Part shown: positions 8,794 to 18,037 of the stretch, one piece after another
How the letters are laid out: every line of letters starts with the position of its first letter
Numbering within the stretch: position 1 is the stretch's first letter
Source of the DNA: Paraburkholderia sp. BL21I4N1
GTDB lineage: Bacteria; Pseudomonadota; Gammaproteobacteria; Burkholderiales; Burkholderiaceae
Reading direction: 5' to 3'
DNA: 64,000 nt
Assembly (NCBI RefSeq): GCF_002973525.1
Contig: NZ_PVEN01000003.1
Location: forward strand, 248,001 to 312,000
Position numbers and translations under genes: made by a program
Notes under the pieces: generated by a model
The model's input: only the letters and a program-made list of their open reading frames with translations
What the model was told of the DNA's origin: nothing
The model's database searches: none

Positions 8794-9866
8794 TGCGTGT
8801 TTTTCATCTGGTGCTTGCGCCACGCTTATCGGGCGCGGAAGTCCTGGCGAAGGACCTCGCGCTCGACCAGTCCGCCGAAGGAATGGCGGTGTGCGTGGCG
8901 TCGCTGTTGCCCGCGCATGCCGATTTCGCTTCGTTGCGCGAGGAACTGCAGAGCCACGACGTGCAGTGCTGGTTTCCGCGCCACCGGCATGGCTTGCCCA
9001 TCAAGCTGTGGCAGTTGTTCCTCGCGGTGCGACGCTTTCGTCCGGATGTGATCTTCGCGCATGCCACCATTCCGTCGTTTTACGCGCGCGCGTTGCCGCT
9101 GCGCGTGCCGGTCGTGTATGTCATGCATTCAGCGGGCAACGACTTCGAGCGGCCGCTGTTCCGGCGCGTCGAACATATCCTGAAGGGGCGCGCACGCGTG
9201 GTGATCGGCGTGTCGCAGCAGGGCGTGACCGATTACGTGAAGGCCATCGGGCCGCATCCTTCGATGACGGTCGTGCCGAACGGCGTGGATCTCGCGCGGT
9301 TTTCGTTTACGGACAGCGTGGCGCGCAGCGATTGCGCGCCGCAAGTCGTGCAGATTGGCCGCTACACCGCCGTGAAAAATCAGCTGCTGACGGTGCGCGC
9401 GTTCAGCGAAGTGCTCAAGCAGGTCGACGACGCGCGCCTCGTGTTTTACGGCGTGATCGAAGACCCCGCGTATCAGGGCGAAGTGGTCGCGCTGGCCGAC
9501 CAGCTCGGCATCGGTGAGCGTGTGGTGGTCGCCGGGCCGCGTACCGACGTGGCGCGTGTGCTGTCGGAGTCGAATGTGTTCGTGATGCCGTCGCGGTCCG
9601 AGGCGCATAGCGTGGCGTTCCTCGAAGCGTTGGCCTCCGGCGTGCCGATCGTGGCGAACCGGATTCCGGCCTTCGCGTTCGCGAACGGCTTTCCGAACGT
9701 GCAACTGGTCGATACCGACGACCTGCGCTGCTACGTCGACGCCGTGGTCGCCGCGCTGGGCCAGGCGCGGGCGCAACGCTCGCTCACCGGTCTGACGCTC
9801 AGGGATACGGCGGCGCGCTACCGGGCGATCGCGCAGCAGGTGAAGCTTGCGGTGTCGACGCGGTAG
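8793..9866 (+). CDS. Glycosyltransferase family 4
   Basis: This 357-residue protein starts at ATG 8793, overlapping the flippase stop. It has a GT-B fold signature: N-terminal MRVFHLVLAPRLSGAEVLAK, a mid-protein QQGVTDYVKAIG then VVPNGVDLARF at the domain boundary, and a C-terminal PSRSEAHSVAFLEALASGVP containing the EX7E donor-binding motif. It should add a sugar to the exopolysaccharide repeat unit. The frame is open far upstream through the flippase, but that stretch is an out-of-frame shadow, not a fusion. Confidence 0.9.
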   Translation: MRVFHLVLAPRLSGAEVLAKDLALDQSAEGMAVCVASLLPAHADFASLREELQSHDVQCWFPRHRHGLPIKLWQLFLAVRRFRPDVIFAHATIPSFYARALPLRVPVVYVMHSAGNDFERPLFRRVEHILKGRARVVIGVSQQGVTDYVKAIGPHPSMTVVPNGVDLARFSFTDSVARSDCAPQVVQIGRYTAVKNQLLTVRAFSEVLKQVDDARLVFYGVIEDPAYQGEVVALADQLGIGERVVVAGPRTDVARVLSESNVFVMPSRSEAHSVAFLEALASGVPIVANRIPAFAFANGFPNVQLVDTDDLRCYVDAVVAALGQARAQRSLTGLTLRDTAARYRAIAQQVKLAVSTR

Positions 9867-9939
9867 CGTGCGGCGCGCGGGCGAATGTCGGTCTGCATGA
9901 CGCGGCTTCGCGCGGATAGTCTTGCGATGCCTTGCGCGA

Positions 9940-11334
9940 TCAATGGTGATTGTCCAGCGGTGTATCCGGCACGGGATCGGGTACGGACGGCGCCGGCAGC
10001 GTGAACGCCGGCTCGGACTCGCGCGCGGCGAGCATCACGAGACGCTGCGCTTCCTTGCTGCTCGAGTCGATTTGCAGCGCACTGCCGGCGCTATGGCGCA
10101 CACAGGTCCAGCGCGCGATCGTGCCGCAACTTCGCGCGAGACTCAGCAAGGCGTCGCGTTGCTGTTCGCGCGTGTTGAGCGTGGAGCGCATGTTGAGGGC
10201 GTCGCGATTATCCGGTTGCACGGCGATCGCCGCAGCCAGTCGCGCCCGGGTCGCCGACAGATTGTTCTGCTGAAGATCGAAGCGCGCGGCCTTGATATGC
10301 CGCGAGACGTCCGAGCGCGATTTATCCGGCGAGTTGCCGCCGGAGCTGCTGGAGTTGCTTGCCGTGCGCAGGGTGTCCGGTGCGGCGGCCGCGACGCGGC
10401 GCGGTGCGGGCAGCGGCGGATTGGCCGGCGGTAGCGGCGGCAAGCGCACGGCCGCGGCGCGCTGCGAGGCGATGACCGTGGGTCGTTGGGTGGTCGGGAC
10501 GCGCGGGGCGGCGGCGACGGTCGCTCGCGGTTCGCCGGTTGCGGTGGAGCGTTGCGGGGTGGCGGCGGGTGCGCGTTGGGCGGTGACGATCGCAGGGCGC
10601 TGCGTAGTCTCATTCACAGGACGCTGGCCGGTGGCCGCGGGGCTATGTTGAGAGGCGACTATCGCAGGGCGCTGCGCGGTCTCGGTTGCGGTTGCAGTTG
10701 CGGCGTGCTGGGTGGTGACCTGAGGACCATGTTGAGCAGCGACGACGGTAGGACGCTGTGTCGTCGCGGTCGTGGCTGACGCCGGGCGCTGCGCGGTGAC
10801 CACCGGCGCATGCTGGGCCGCAACCGTCGTGGACCGCTGCGCTGCCCCGGCAGTCGATCGATTCGCCGGCGGCACGGCGGGATGCTGAACCACCGCAATC
10901 GGCGGCACGTCATTTTGCGTCTTGACCTTGCCCGAGACGCCGATTGGTGTCCCGACACCCGAGTCGCTGCTATGGATAAAACCTAAATACACCGCGGACG
11001 CCACCACCAGTACCGAGCCGCTCATCACCAGCGACTGGCGTAATCGCTGATGCGGTGGCGCGGCGACCACGGGTTCCTCTATGACGTCATAGGGATTGGC
11101 CAGCGCGCGCGACGAAGGGCGCCAGATTCGGCGCGCGGGCAACCGCGCGTCGAGGGTCGATGGAGGTGGGTCTAACGGAATCTTTAAAGGCGGAGGCGGC
11201 GCCGGATGCGCGTCGAGCGTGTCGACCGGATGCGCATGGCACGAAGGACAGCGCGTAAAACGGCCGCTTAGCAGCTCACCGCAGTGGCCGCATCGGGGAT
11301 AGTCCTGCTGATCGGAAGTAATGTCGCTAAGCAT
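9940..11334 (-). CDS. Zinc-ribbon membrane protein with Gln-Arg/Gln-His repeat region
   Basis: Start ATG 11334 gives 464 residues. Residues 15-32 hold CGHC and CPSC separated by ten residues, a classic zinc ribbon. A single hydrophobic segment follows at about 101-120. A long Ala/Thr/Pro-rich region (about 165-300) repeats QRP or QH units at roughly eight-residue spacing (for example TTQRPTVVAAQHG). The C-terminus is helical (HIKAARFDLQQNNLSATRAR) and TPR-like in feel. I do not recognise the protein. The topology suggests a cytoplasmic ribbon, one membrane anchor and an extended repeat region leading to a globular periplasmic domain. It lies 80 bp downstream of a secreted small protein on the same strand, so they may form one transcript. 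Confidence 0.7.
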   Translation of the reverse strand: MLSDITSDQQDYPRCGHCGELLSGRFTRCPSCHAHPVDTLDAHPAPPPPLKIPLDPPPSTLDARLPARRIWRPSSRALANPYDVIEEPVVAAPPHQRLRQSLVMSGSVLVVASAVYLGFIHSSDSGVGTPIGVSGKVKTQNDVPPIAVVQHPAVPPANRSTAGAAQRSTTVAAQHAPVVTAQRPASATTATTQRPTVVAAQHGPQVTTQHAATATATETAQRPAIVASQHSPAATGQRPVNETTQRPAIVTAQRAPAATPQRSTATGEPRATVAAAPRVPTTQRPTVIASQRAAAVRLPPLPPANPPLPAPRRVAAAAPDTLRTASNSSSSGGNSPDKSRSDVSRHIKAARFDLQQNNLSATRARLAAAIAVQPDNRDALNMRSTLNTREQQRDALLSLARSCGTIARWTCVRHSAGSALQIDSSSKEAQRLVMLAARESEPAFTLPAPSVPDPVPDTPLDNHH

Positions 11335-11414
11335 TGCCGTTTCGCAAAAGGGCGTCGAATACCGGCGCCACAATCAAGGAAAACAAGGCTCCGCAGCGAG
11401 GCGTGCAAGCAGGG

Positions 11415-12035
11415 TTACTGTGTGACGACGTAACCCCTTGCCTGCATGCACGCACCATACGCGGCCCAATACTGTGTCATCGGCGGCTCGGGCGCCGGCA
11501 GCGGCGGCAGCTTCACGCCCGAGGCCGCAGCGACCTCCGTTGCGCTCGCCGCGGCGGTTGCCGAGGCGCCATTGTCCGCACTTGTGGCCGATGCCGGATT
11601 GGCGGCCATCGCCGTCGCGTTCGAAGCAGACGTGGCCGCCGTCGCGTTGGCTGAACTCGCTGGATTGGCTGCGTTGCCTGCTTTGGCACCTGACGCGCCC
11701 GCCGCGGCTGCCGCAACCGGTGCGCTGGCGCCAAGCGTGCTCGCGGGCATGCCGATACCGGGCGGCGTGGCCGAGAAGCTGCTGGGCGGCAACGGCGGCC
11801 GCGAAGGCACACCAGTCGATGAGGTCTTGTTGACGGCCGGATGGCGCGGCGGAATCTGCGATTCGTGCGCGATGTTGATTTTGGTTTGCTTGTTCGCCGC
11901 CGCATAGCAGGTCGCGGTGTCGATGCTGCGCTGATAAGGGCTCTGACTGCGAATGGGATAGACCAGCGGCTGCCATCCGAAAGCAGCACTGCTAAACACC
12001 ACAAGCGTCACTAGAATATAAGTTTTGATTTTCAT
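11415..12035 (-). CDS. Hypothetical exported protein
   Basis: The ATG at 12035 is preceded by GGGAG about ten bases upstream and opens with a signal peptide (MKIKTYILVTLVVFSSAAFG), giving 206 residues. An in-frame extension upstream lacks these marks. The middle is Ala/Ser/Asn-rich low complexity (about residues 85-170). The ends are more ordered: an N-terminal TATCYAAANKQ and a C-terminal MTQYWAAYGACMQARGYVV, each with one Cys that could pair. The C-terminal CMQARGY pattern recurs in small proteobacterial exported proteins. Function unknown; it may be cotranscribed with the zinc-ribbon gene downstream. Confidence 0.65.
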   Translation of the reverse strand: MKIKTYILVTLVVFSSAAFGWQPLVYPIRSQSPYQRSIDTATCYAAANKQTKINIAHESQIPPRHPAVNKTSSTGVPSRPPLPPSSFSATPPGIGMPASTLGASAPVAAAAAGASGAKAGNAANPASSANATAATSASNATAMAANPASATSADNGASATAAASATEVAAASGVKLPPLPAPEPPMTQYWAAYGACMQARGYVVTQ

Positions 12036-12297
12036 CGCAGTCGCTCCCGCAGCGATGTTTCGCCCTTCGCAGGCAATCGCGCTTCGCGGTATGTTCTGAT
12101 GGCTGCTGATTCTGCCGCTGAACGGCGGCTCAATGCCGCGAAGGCTGCTTTCCTGAGCGTAGCACCTCGGGCTATCGGCACCATGTGCCGTATAGCGCGC
12201 GAATACGCCATCCTGCAGTCGATTCAAGACAGATTGGTGAGAGCGCGTGACAAACCGCGCGAAATGCCAGGGACAATCCCTAGCCGACGCGAGTCTC

Positions 12298-13257
12298 TTA
12301 TTGGAAGGTCGCGCTGATCGACAATTCGACCGCGTTGCCTTTCGGCCGGTTCTCTACTTCGAATTCATTGACCCAGCGCAGCGACGCGGACACGGGAGTT
12401 TTGCTGACCTTGCCGGACCACGACACCATTGGGCCGATACCCACCGAATGACCGCGCGAGCCACCGGTCAATTCGGCGAGACCGCCCGTGTCGTTGCCCA
12501 GTTGCTGAATGTAGCCGCCGATCACGCCGATCCCCCAGCCACCCGAAAATCGTTTCACGGCCATCAGGTCGAGGACGCTGAGCGGCGCGTTGTGATAATG
12601 CGTGTCGCTATTCGCGGTGTAGAACTCGATCCCATAGTTCACCGACAACTCGATGTTCTGCGCGGGAATGAGCTTGGTGTAGGCCAGCGTCGGAATGAAG
12701 GTCCACGTGTTCTGTCCGGCATTGGCGAGCCGGTTCGGGTTATAGGCGCCGGTCGGCGCATACATCTGCACGCTCAGCGCGATGTGATCGGTCTTGCTCA
12801 GGTGGTAGCCCGCCACCACCGGCGTGAAGAACAGGTCGCTGAACTGCGTCGCGGTGTCGTTCGGCAAGCGTCCGTGAAACGACGACACGTCGGTGTACTG
12901 AATCGGCACGCCGAACGACGACGCGAAATTCCAGCCACCCGCGGTAATGCCCCAGGTCCGGATCGCGTTGATCAGGTTGTACGAGATGTCGTAGTTGATC
13001 CCGGCCGTGACGGTGCCCGCGATTGGAATGCTCTTGCTCGCGCCGAGCGAACCTTCGTAATAGATCGACGTGATGGACACGATCCAGTCGGCGGTAGGCG
13101 GCACGACGCCGGCGTACGGCGTGACCTGCATCCCTGTGATCGGGCGGCCGATGCCGCCTTCCGTCGCCATCGAACTGTGCGAGGCGCCGAGCGCGCAGGT
13201 CGCGATCGCGATACGAGTGGCGCGGGATTGCCAGGACCGAACGTTGTGCGCTTTCAT
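12298..13257 (-). CDS. Outer-membrane protein of the phenol-degradation MetA-pathway family
   Basis: This 319-residue protein has a signal-like N-terminus ending near SHSSMATEGG and alternating beta-strand patterns with aromatic girdles (INYDISYNLINAIRTWGITA, YTKLIPAQNIELSVNYGIEF). The start GIGRPITGMQVTPYAGVVPP and the end SLRWVNEFEVENRPKGNAVE match the Phenol_MetA_deg family of outer-membrane barrels (SphA-like), thought to take up aromatic or other hydrophobic compounds. It lies 27 bp downstream of the DUF1254-type gene on the same strand, and the two are likely an operon. Substrate unknown. Confidence 0.8.
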   Translation of the reverse strand: MKAHNVRSWQSRATRIAIATCALGASHSSMATEGGIGRPITGMQVTPYAGVVPPTADWIVSITSIYYEGSLGASKSIPIAGTVTAGINYDISYNLINAIRTWGITAGGWNFASSFGVPIQYTDVSSFHGRLPNDTATQFSDLFFTPVVAGYHLSKTDHIALSVQMYAPTGAYNPNRLANAGQNTWTFIPTLAYTKLIPAQNIELSVNYGIEFYTANSDTHYHNAPLSVLDLMAVKRFSGGWGIGVIGGYIQQLGNDTGGLAELTGGSRGHSVGIGPMVSWSGKVSKTPVSASLRWVNEFEVENRPKGNAVELSISATFQ

Positions 13258-13284
13258 TCGACCACCTCGTTAGCTCGGGCGTTG

Positions 13285-14697
13285 TTACTCTTTTCGCGGG
13301 ACCGGAAAGGTCCAACCGCCGTTGAACACCGACGCATCCGGACCGTAGATTCGCGCGATGACGTCGTAGGCGCCCTCCGGCGCGGGCAGCCAGTTGGACT
13401 CTTTGTCCGGCCCGGGCGACGCATGCTGAACGTAGATATCGAGCGAACCGTCGGCGCCATATTGAAGACCTTGAGTCCGGTCGCCGATCGAATACCGGTG
13501 AATCGGATTCGCGACCAGGTGACGAGCCGGCAAGTCGTACATGGTCATCGACCAGAAGAACCTGGCCGGCGGCAGATTCTGCTTGTCGAAATGAATCACA
13601 TAAGGTTGCGAGCCCAACAATTGCTGATGATCGGCGCCCAGACGGGTGCCGACGTACACCGCTTCTTCCTTCGTATTGCCGTAGATCCCCATCGCGGCCG
13701 CCACCGCGCGCTTCGTGTAATTGCCGCCGAGATCATGGCGCGCGCCGAACAGATCGAATGAACTCGTGGTCTGCTTTTCCGCGTCGGCGAGCGCGGCTTT
13801 GCCGTCCGCGACACCGGCTTCGAGCGCGGCGCGCTGGTCCGGCCGCAAGGCGGCGGCATCGAACGGCTTGCCCGGTGCAATGCCGATCGTCGCGAATCGC
13901 TGCATCAACTCGATTTCGGTGGGATCGACCGGCTGCGTGAATTGCAGCAGGAAATTCAGGTAAGCGATGAAGTCGATCGAGGTCGCCTTCGCTTCGTCCC
14001 ATGGGGGAAACGAGAGCTTCGGCACCGATGGAGGCGGCGCGCTGTGCTCGAATGCGGAGAGCGGCGTAAGCGCGTAGCCGCGCTGGATCGCCTGCAGGTT
14101 CTTCACGTCCGCGGGTCCAAGCAGCGCGGTGCGGCCCAGCGTGACGATGAAGTCCGTCTCCGACCGAAAGACCTTGTCGATACCTTTGGGGGTTTCGCCA
14201 TGCCAGTTCGGCCCAGCGAATAGATAGTGCCCCGCGCCGTCGCCGGTTGTCCTGGACCCGACGTACGCGAAGTTGTAGGTGAACAGATCGATCCACTGGA
14301 ACACGTAATAGCGTTTGTCGGGAATGGCGGGCACGCTCAACACCCACGGCTCGCGGCGCAGATCGAGCCACGCCCAGGAGTAGGGCGTGTCGTTATTCGG
14401 CGTGACGATGTCGGTGTTCTCCGGGCCATAAGGGCGCGAATAGTTGCGGAACCGGCCAAAGCCGCCGACATAGGATTTCGATCCGGGATCGACGGCCTGT
14501 TCCACCATCGTCTTGTAGTTATAGAGCATCGGATACGCGTAGAGGAACGCGTCTTTGGCGATGCTGCGCGCGTCGGCGGAAGAGGCCGTGAACGCGGCGG
14601 AGGAAGCGGCGCCGTTGCTCTGCGCGTCCACCGGCGAAGTGAATGTCAGCGCGAGTGCCGCGAATACGCCCACTGCAAGCAAAGGACGAAACCTCAT
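13285..14697 (-). CDS. DUF1254/DUF1214 domain secreted protein
   Basis: This 470-residue protein has a signal peptide (MRFRPLLAVGVFAALALTF, cleavage probably after VDAQ). It carries the DUF1254 N-terminal block (DAFLYAYPMLYNYKTMVEQ, then ENTDIVTPNNDTPYSWAWLD) and the DUF1214 C-terminal block (RFFWSMTMYDLPARHLV then NRYSIGDR-like and NWLPAPEG). These two-domain proteins are widespread and secreted, but have no firmly established reaction. It is the first gene of a pair with the MetA-family barrel and is divergent from the polyamine cluster. The ATG is at 14697. Confidence 0.85.
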   Translation of the reverse strand: MRFRPLLAVGVFAALALTFTSPVDAQSNGAASSAAFTASSADARSIAKDAFLYAYPMLYNYKTMVEQAVDPGSKSYVGGFGRFRNYSRPYGPENTDIVTPNNDTPYSWAWLDLRREPWVLSVPAIPDKRYYVFQWIDLFTYNFAYVGSRTTGDGAGHYLFAGPNWHGETPKGIDKVFRSETDFIVTLGRTALLGPADVKNLQAIQRGYALTPLSAFEHSAPPPSVPKLSFPPWDEAKATSIDFIAYLNFLLQFTQPVDPTEIELMQRFATIGIAPGKPFDAAALRPDQRAALEAGVADGKAALADAEKQTTSSFDLFGARHDLGGNYTKRAVAAAMGIYGNTKEEAVYVGTRLGADHQQLLGSQPYVIHFDKQNLPPARFFWSMTMYDLPARHLVANPIHRYSIGDRTQGLQYGADGSLDIYVQHASPGPDKESNWLPAPEGAYDVIARIYGPDASVFNGGWTFPVPRKE

Positions 14698-15129
14698 TTT
14701 TCACGCCTCGCGGATTGTTGTGGCTATGTGCGGAACGTGGAGCAACAACCGTGTTACGAATTGTTTTGAAAGGCTAGCAAACCTATGGCCTTTGACAAGG
14801 CGGATTTTGTAACAGCATTGGCCCGCCGGTTCGATGAACGGGGCGATATTGCCTGGCGGGACCGATAGCTTTCGACCTGAAAGCCATGAGCGGAATTGAT
14901 CGAATCAAACAAAAAACATCAATTCTCATCAGCTTTTGTTCGACCCACAATGGCTCACCCATCGGCAAGCAGCAACCGGCCTTCGTTGCGGTGAGTTCCC
15001 CTGAACAGAGTGGCCAAGTCGATTTGCCCCGCAATCCAGATAAACCATTTAGTTAGTAATAGAAATCAAGTGCTCAACCGGCCATCTCACCCACCGTCAA
15101 TCCTCACGCTTACTTCAAGGAAAATAACC
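14698..15129. promoter_or_regulatory. Divergent intergenic region between DUF1254 gene and potF-like gene (432 bp)
   Basis: No credible gene. It contains the 66-bp element at 14894-14959 described separately, and then a leader of about 170 nt before the potF-like ATG at 15130. An AAGGA Shine-Dalgarno site lies at 15117-15121. The minus-strand DUF1254 promoter should lie near 14700-14880 but is not obvious. Confidence 0.5.
14894..14959 (+). promoter_or_regulatory. Conserved LysR-type operator/promoter, copy 1
   Basis: This 66-nt stretch aligns without gaps to 20595-20660 upstream of aguA, with 46 of 66 identical positions by hand count and an unbroken 14-base identical block at its 3' end. 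It holds a perfect inverted repeat TTGAT-CGA-ATCAA (14896-14908), the T-N11-A type bound by LysR proteins. A TTCTCA/CACAAT pair at 14923-14928 and 14946-14951, spaced 17 bp, could be the -35 and -10. Inferred to be regulated by the LysR protein at 19672-20580. Confidence 0.65.
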
Positions 15130-16251
15130 ATGCGTGTTCGTCATTCCCGTCACCAGGCCGCGCGTGCCGCTCTCGTTGCGATTACCGGGCTGCTGCTGGT
15201 TTGCCCGGTATCCGCACGCGCCGCCGATACCGAACTCAACGTCTACAACTGGTCGGACTACATCGCGAAGGACACGATTCCGAACTTCGAAAAACAATCC
15301 GGCATACATGTGCGCTACGACAACTACGATAGCGACGACACGCTGCAGGCAAAACTGTTGGCCGGAAGTTCGGGCTTCGACGTGGTCGTGCCGTCGTCGA
15401 ACTATATGGCGCGACAGATTCAGGCCGGCATGCTGCAGAAGCTGGACAAGGCGCAAATGCCGAACCTCAGGAATCTCGATCCGGTGCTGATGAAAATGAT
15501 CGCGGATGCCGATCCGGGCGCGCAATACGGCGTGCCCTGGGCGTACGGCACCGACGGTATCGGCTACAACGTGCAGGAAGTGAAGAAGGCGCTGGGCGAC
15601 AACGCGCCGGTGGACAGTTGGGCGCTGGTCTTCGATCCGGCGAACGTGTCGAAATTGAAGAGCTGTGGCGTGTCGTTCCTCGATCAGGCCGCCGATGCCT
15701 TCGCGACCGCGCTGCAGTATCTGCACAAGGATCCGAACAGTTCGAACCCCGGCGACTATCAGGCCGCCTTCGATCTGCTGAAGCAAGTGCGGCCGTACAT
15801 CACGCAGTTCAACTCGTCGGGCTATATCAACGACCTCGCCAATAACGATGTTTGCGTGGCAATCGGCTGGTCCGGCGACGTGGGCATTGCGCGGCGGCGT
15901 GCGGCCGAGGCGAAGCGCTCGTACGAGATCCGCTTTTCGAACGTCAAGGAAGGCGGCTTGCTCTGGTTCGACGTGATGGTGATCCCGAAAGATGCGCCGC
16001 ATCCCGAAGCGGCGATGAAGTGGATCAACTATATCGAAGACCCGAAGGTCAACGCGGCAATCACCAACGAGGTGTTCTATCCGACCGCGAACCGTGCCGC
16101 GCGGCCGTTCGTCAGCCAGGTTGTATCGCAGGATCTGAGCGTGTATCCAGGCGACGACGTACTCAGCAAGATGACGCTGATGAGGCCGTTGCCGATCGAT
16201 ATCGTGCGCTTGGAAAACCGCCTTTGGGCGCAGTTGAAAGCCGGCCGCTGA
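15130..16251 (+). CDS. Polyamine ABC transporter substrate-binding protein (PotF/SpuD-like), copy 1
   Basis: This 373-residue protein has a Sec signal peptide ending near SARAAD, then the diagnostic LNVYNWSDYIAKDTIPNFEK start of spermidine/putrescine-binding proteins. Further family blocks are GFDVVVPSSNYMARQIQAGM, QYGVPWAYGTDGIGYN and LLWFDVMVIPKDAPHPEAA. It should bind putrescine, agmatine or a related amine in the periplasm. The start at ATG 15130 has AAGGA upstream and gives a proper signal peptide; the frame is open further upstream but lacks these marks. No permease or ATPase gene is present in the window. It heads an apparent operon with the porin and a deiminase lipoprotein. Confidence 0.92.
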   Translation: MRVRHSRHQAARAALVAITGLLLVCPVSARAADTELNVYNWSDYIAKDTIPNFEKQSGIHVRYDNYDSDDTLQAKLLAGSSGFDVVVPSSNYMARQIQAGMLQKLDKAQMPNLRNLDPVLMKMIADADPGAQYGVPWAYGTDGIGYNVQEVKKALGDNAPVDSWALVFDPANVSKLKSCGVSFLDQAADAFATALQYLHKDPNSSNPGDYQAAFDLLKQVRPYITQFNSSGYINDLANNDVCVAIGWSGDVGIARRRAAEAKRSYEIRFSNVKEGGLLWFDVMVIPKDAPHPEAAMKWINYIEDPKVNAAITNEVFYPTANRAARPFVSQVVSQDLSVYPGDDVLSKMTLMRPLPIDIVRLENRLWAQLKAGR

Positions 16252-16289
16252 GCGTCGCGCCGTATGAAGCCGTCGCCGCGCTAACCCTT

Positions 16290-16314
16290 CTCTCGCGCCG
16301 CTAGTGCGCGAGAG
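16290..16314 (+). other. Intercistronic hairpin between potF-like gene and porin
   Basis: A perfect 9-bp inverted repeat (16290-16298 with 16306-16314) with a 7-base loop and no following T-run. It is more likely an mRNA-stabilising or processing hairpin than a terminator. The 232-bp gap around it holds nothing else I can support. Confidence 0.45.
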
Positions 16315-16483
16315 CAAACGAGAGCGTGACCTTTCCCTGATCGCAGCAGTACCGAAACCGATTGCGAGCCGCCTGGCGCGCCTCGCGGGGGAACGCTCGC
16401 GCCTGCGTCCCGCGAAAGACCGGGCTCGCGACGGCCAACGCCTCAACAAATTAATCGCACTACAACAAACGAGGAGACTTTGC

Positions 16484-18034
16484 GTGAGAAAGAAACTGAT
16501 TGGTCTGCTGGTGGCGGGCTGTCTGCCCGGCGTCGCGCTGGCGGACACCACGGCCGACCAGATCCGGGCATTGCAGGCACGCCTCGATGCGCTGCAAAAA
16601 GAGGTGAAGCGGTTGCAGTCGCAACCACCGGCCGCGCCGGTAGCTGCCGCGCCCACGCCGGCATCCGCACCGGTCGACGTCTCATCGTCCGCCTACGGGC
16701 AGGCGCAGGCGACGCTCACCAACGACGACGTCACGTCGATGAAGCAGCAACTCGCCGTTCAAACACTGAAAGTGAATTCGCTCGAAGACGCCGCGAACAC
16801 CGGCCCGATCGCCGGTCTCTCGGTCACCGGTTATATCGACCCGACTTACGTGTATAACCGCGCGCAAGGCAGTTCCTCGTTCCTGTTCGCGAATCACACC
16901 AGCACCGGCGGCTACTTCAACAGTACCTTCGGCGACGTGTACCTCGACATCAAGAAGACTTTCGGCGTCGGGCCGATGGCGCCGTCGGCGGAAATCACGC
17001 TGATGCCGAATCGCGGCAACGGCATCACGTTGCTGCAGAACGAGCATGGCCAACTCGGCAACGACATTCTGAACACGGCGGTGCTCAGCGTGCCGCTGTC
17101 GGGCACGACGACGTTCGTCGCGGGCCTCATGTCGAGCTTCGGCGGCTATGAAGTGCAGCAGTCGAACCAGATGCTCACGCTCACCCACAACCTGCTGTAC
17201 GACTTCTCCGATCCGGGCAGCTATATCGGCCTCGGCGCGAACTACGCAAAGGGCAACTGGGCGTGGAAGTTCCTGCTCGGCAACGAACAGTACCGGACCA
17301 ACGGCGCCATCACGCAGACCGGCACCAATGCGCTCGGCGACCCGATCACGACCAGCAACAAGGTGCCGACCTTCACGGCGCGCGCGGACTATACGTGGTC
17401 GAGCGCGCTCGATATCGGCGCGTCGTTCAACATCGGCCGGCAGACCTTGCCGAGCGCGATCAATCCGACGACCGGCGCGGTCAGTTATGGCGTGAGCGGC
17501 CAGGCGCCGCGTGGTTTCGGCACGTTCTTTTTCTCCGAAGCCGACCTGACCTATCTGCTCGCCGACGTGCAATACAACGTCGAACTCGACTACGGCCAGC
17601 AGCAGAACGCCGCCTTCAACGGCGGCCAGGCGCAGTGGTACGGCGTGTCGCTGCTCGCGCATCGCAAGTTCAGTGTGCCGGGACTCGGGCGGATGGGCGC
17701 GACGCTGCGCTACGACTTCCTCGCCGATAGCAAGAACGGCGGCGGTGGCGGTGGGGTGGCGCTGAATGGCCAGGGGCGCGATCCGTACAACGGCTTCGGC
17801 GTCAGCGCCGACTGCATGGCCAATGCGCAGGCGAACGGCGGTCTGGGCTTGCAGTGCAAGGGCTCGAATCGTCAGGACGTCGCGCTCGATCTGCTGTTCT
17901 TCCCGACCGCGCAGATCACGGTGAAAGTCGAGTATCGCCACGACTGGGCCAACAACAAGGTGTTCTTGCGCAACGACGGTTCGTACAGCCGTTCCAACGA
18001 CCTGCTCGCCACGCAGTTTATTTACTCGTTCTAG
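16484..18034 (+). CDS. Outer-membrane porin, DUF3138-like
   Basis: The GTG at 16484 sits seven bases after GAGGAG and yields a clean signal peptide MRKKLIGLLVAGCLPGVALA, giving 516 residues. A short coiled-coil follows (DQIRALQARLDALQKEVKRL, about residues 25-45), a Pro/Ala linker, then a long beta-barrel domain from about residue 110 (SVTGYIDPTYVYNRAQG) to the aromatic C-terminus LLATQFIYSF, with the terminal Phe expected for barrel assembly. It resembles the DUF3138 porin family of Burkholderiaceae. Its place between a polyamine-binding protein and a deiminase suggests it admits agmatine or other cationic amines (inference). Confidence 0.82.
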   Translation: MRKKLIGLLVAGCLPGVALADTTADQIRALQARLDALQKEVKRLQSQPPAAPVAAAPTPASAPVDVSSSAYGQAQATLTNDDVTSMKQQLAVQTLKVNSLEDAANTGPIAGLSVTGYIDPTYVYNRAQGSSSFLFANHTSTGGYFNSTFGDVYLDIKKTFGVGPMAPSAEITLMPNRGNGITLLQNEHGQLGNDILNTAVLSVPLSGTTTFVAGLMSSFGGYEVQQSNQMLTLTHNLLYDFSDPGSYIGLGANYAKGNWAWKFLLGNEQYRTNGAITQTGTNALGDPITTSNKVPTFTARADYTWSSALDIGASFNIGRQTLPSAINPTTGAVSYGVSGQAPRGFGTFFFSEADLTYLLADVQYNVELDYGQQQNAAFNGGQAQWYGVSLLAHRKFSVPGLGRMGATLRYDFLADSKNGGGGGGVALNGQGRDPYNGFGVSADCMANAQANGGLGLQCKGSNRQDVALDLLFFPTAQITVKVEYRHDWANNKVFLRNDGSYSRSNDLLATQFIYSF

Positions 18035-18037
18035 CGC

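Noticed and set aside
7458..9866. Open frame of 802 codons suggesting a fusion of an upstream domain to the second glycosyltransferase
   Set aside because: The first part is the wrong frame of the flippase gene; the glycosyltransferase begins at ATG 8793 with a TGATG junction.
12247..13761. Plus-strand frame of 504 codons opposite the MetA-type barrel and DUF1254 gene
   Set aside because: Crosses two good minus-strand genes and is Arg/Gly/Asp-rich without motifs.
15115..16656. Minus-strand frame of 513 codons opposite the potF-like gene
   Set aside because: Antisense shadow; the plus strand has a signal peptide, ribosome site and family motifs.
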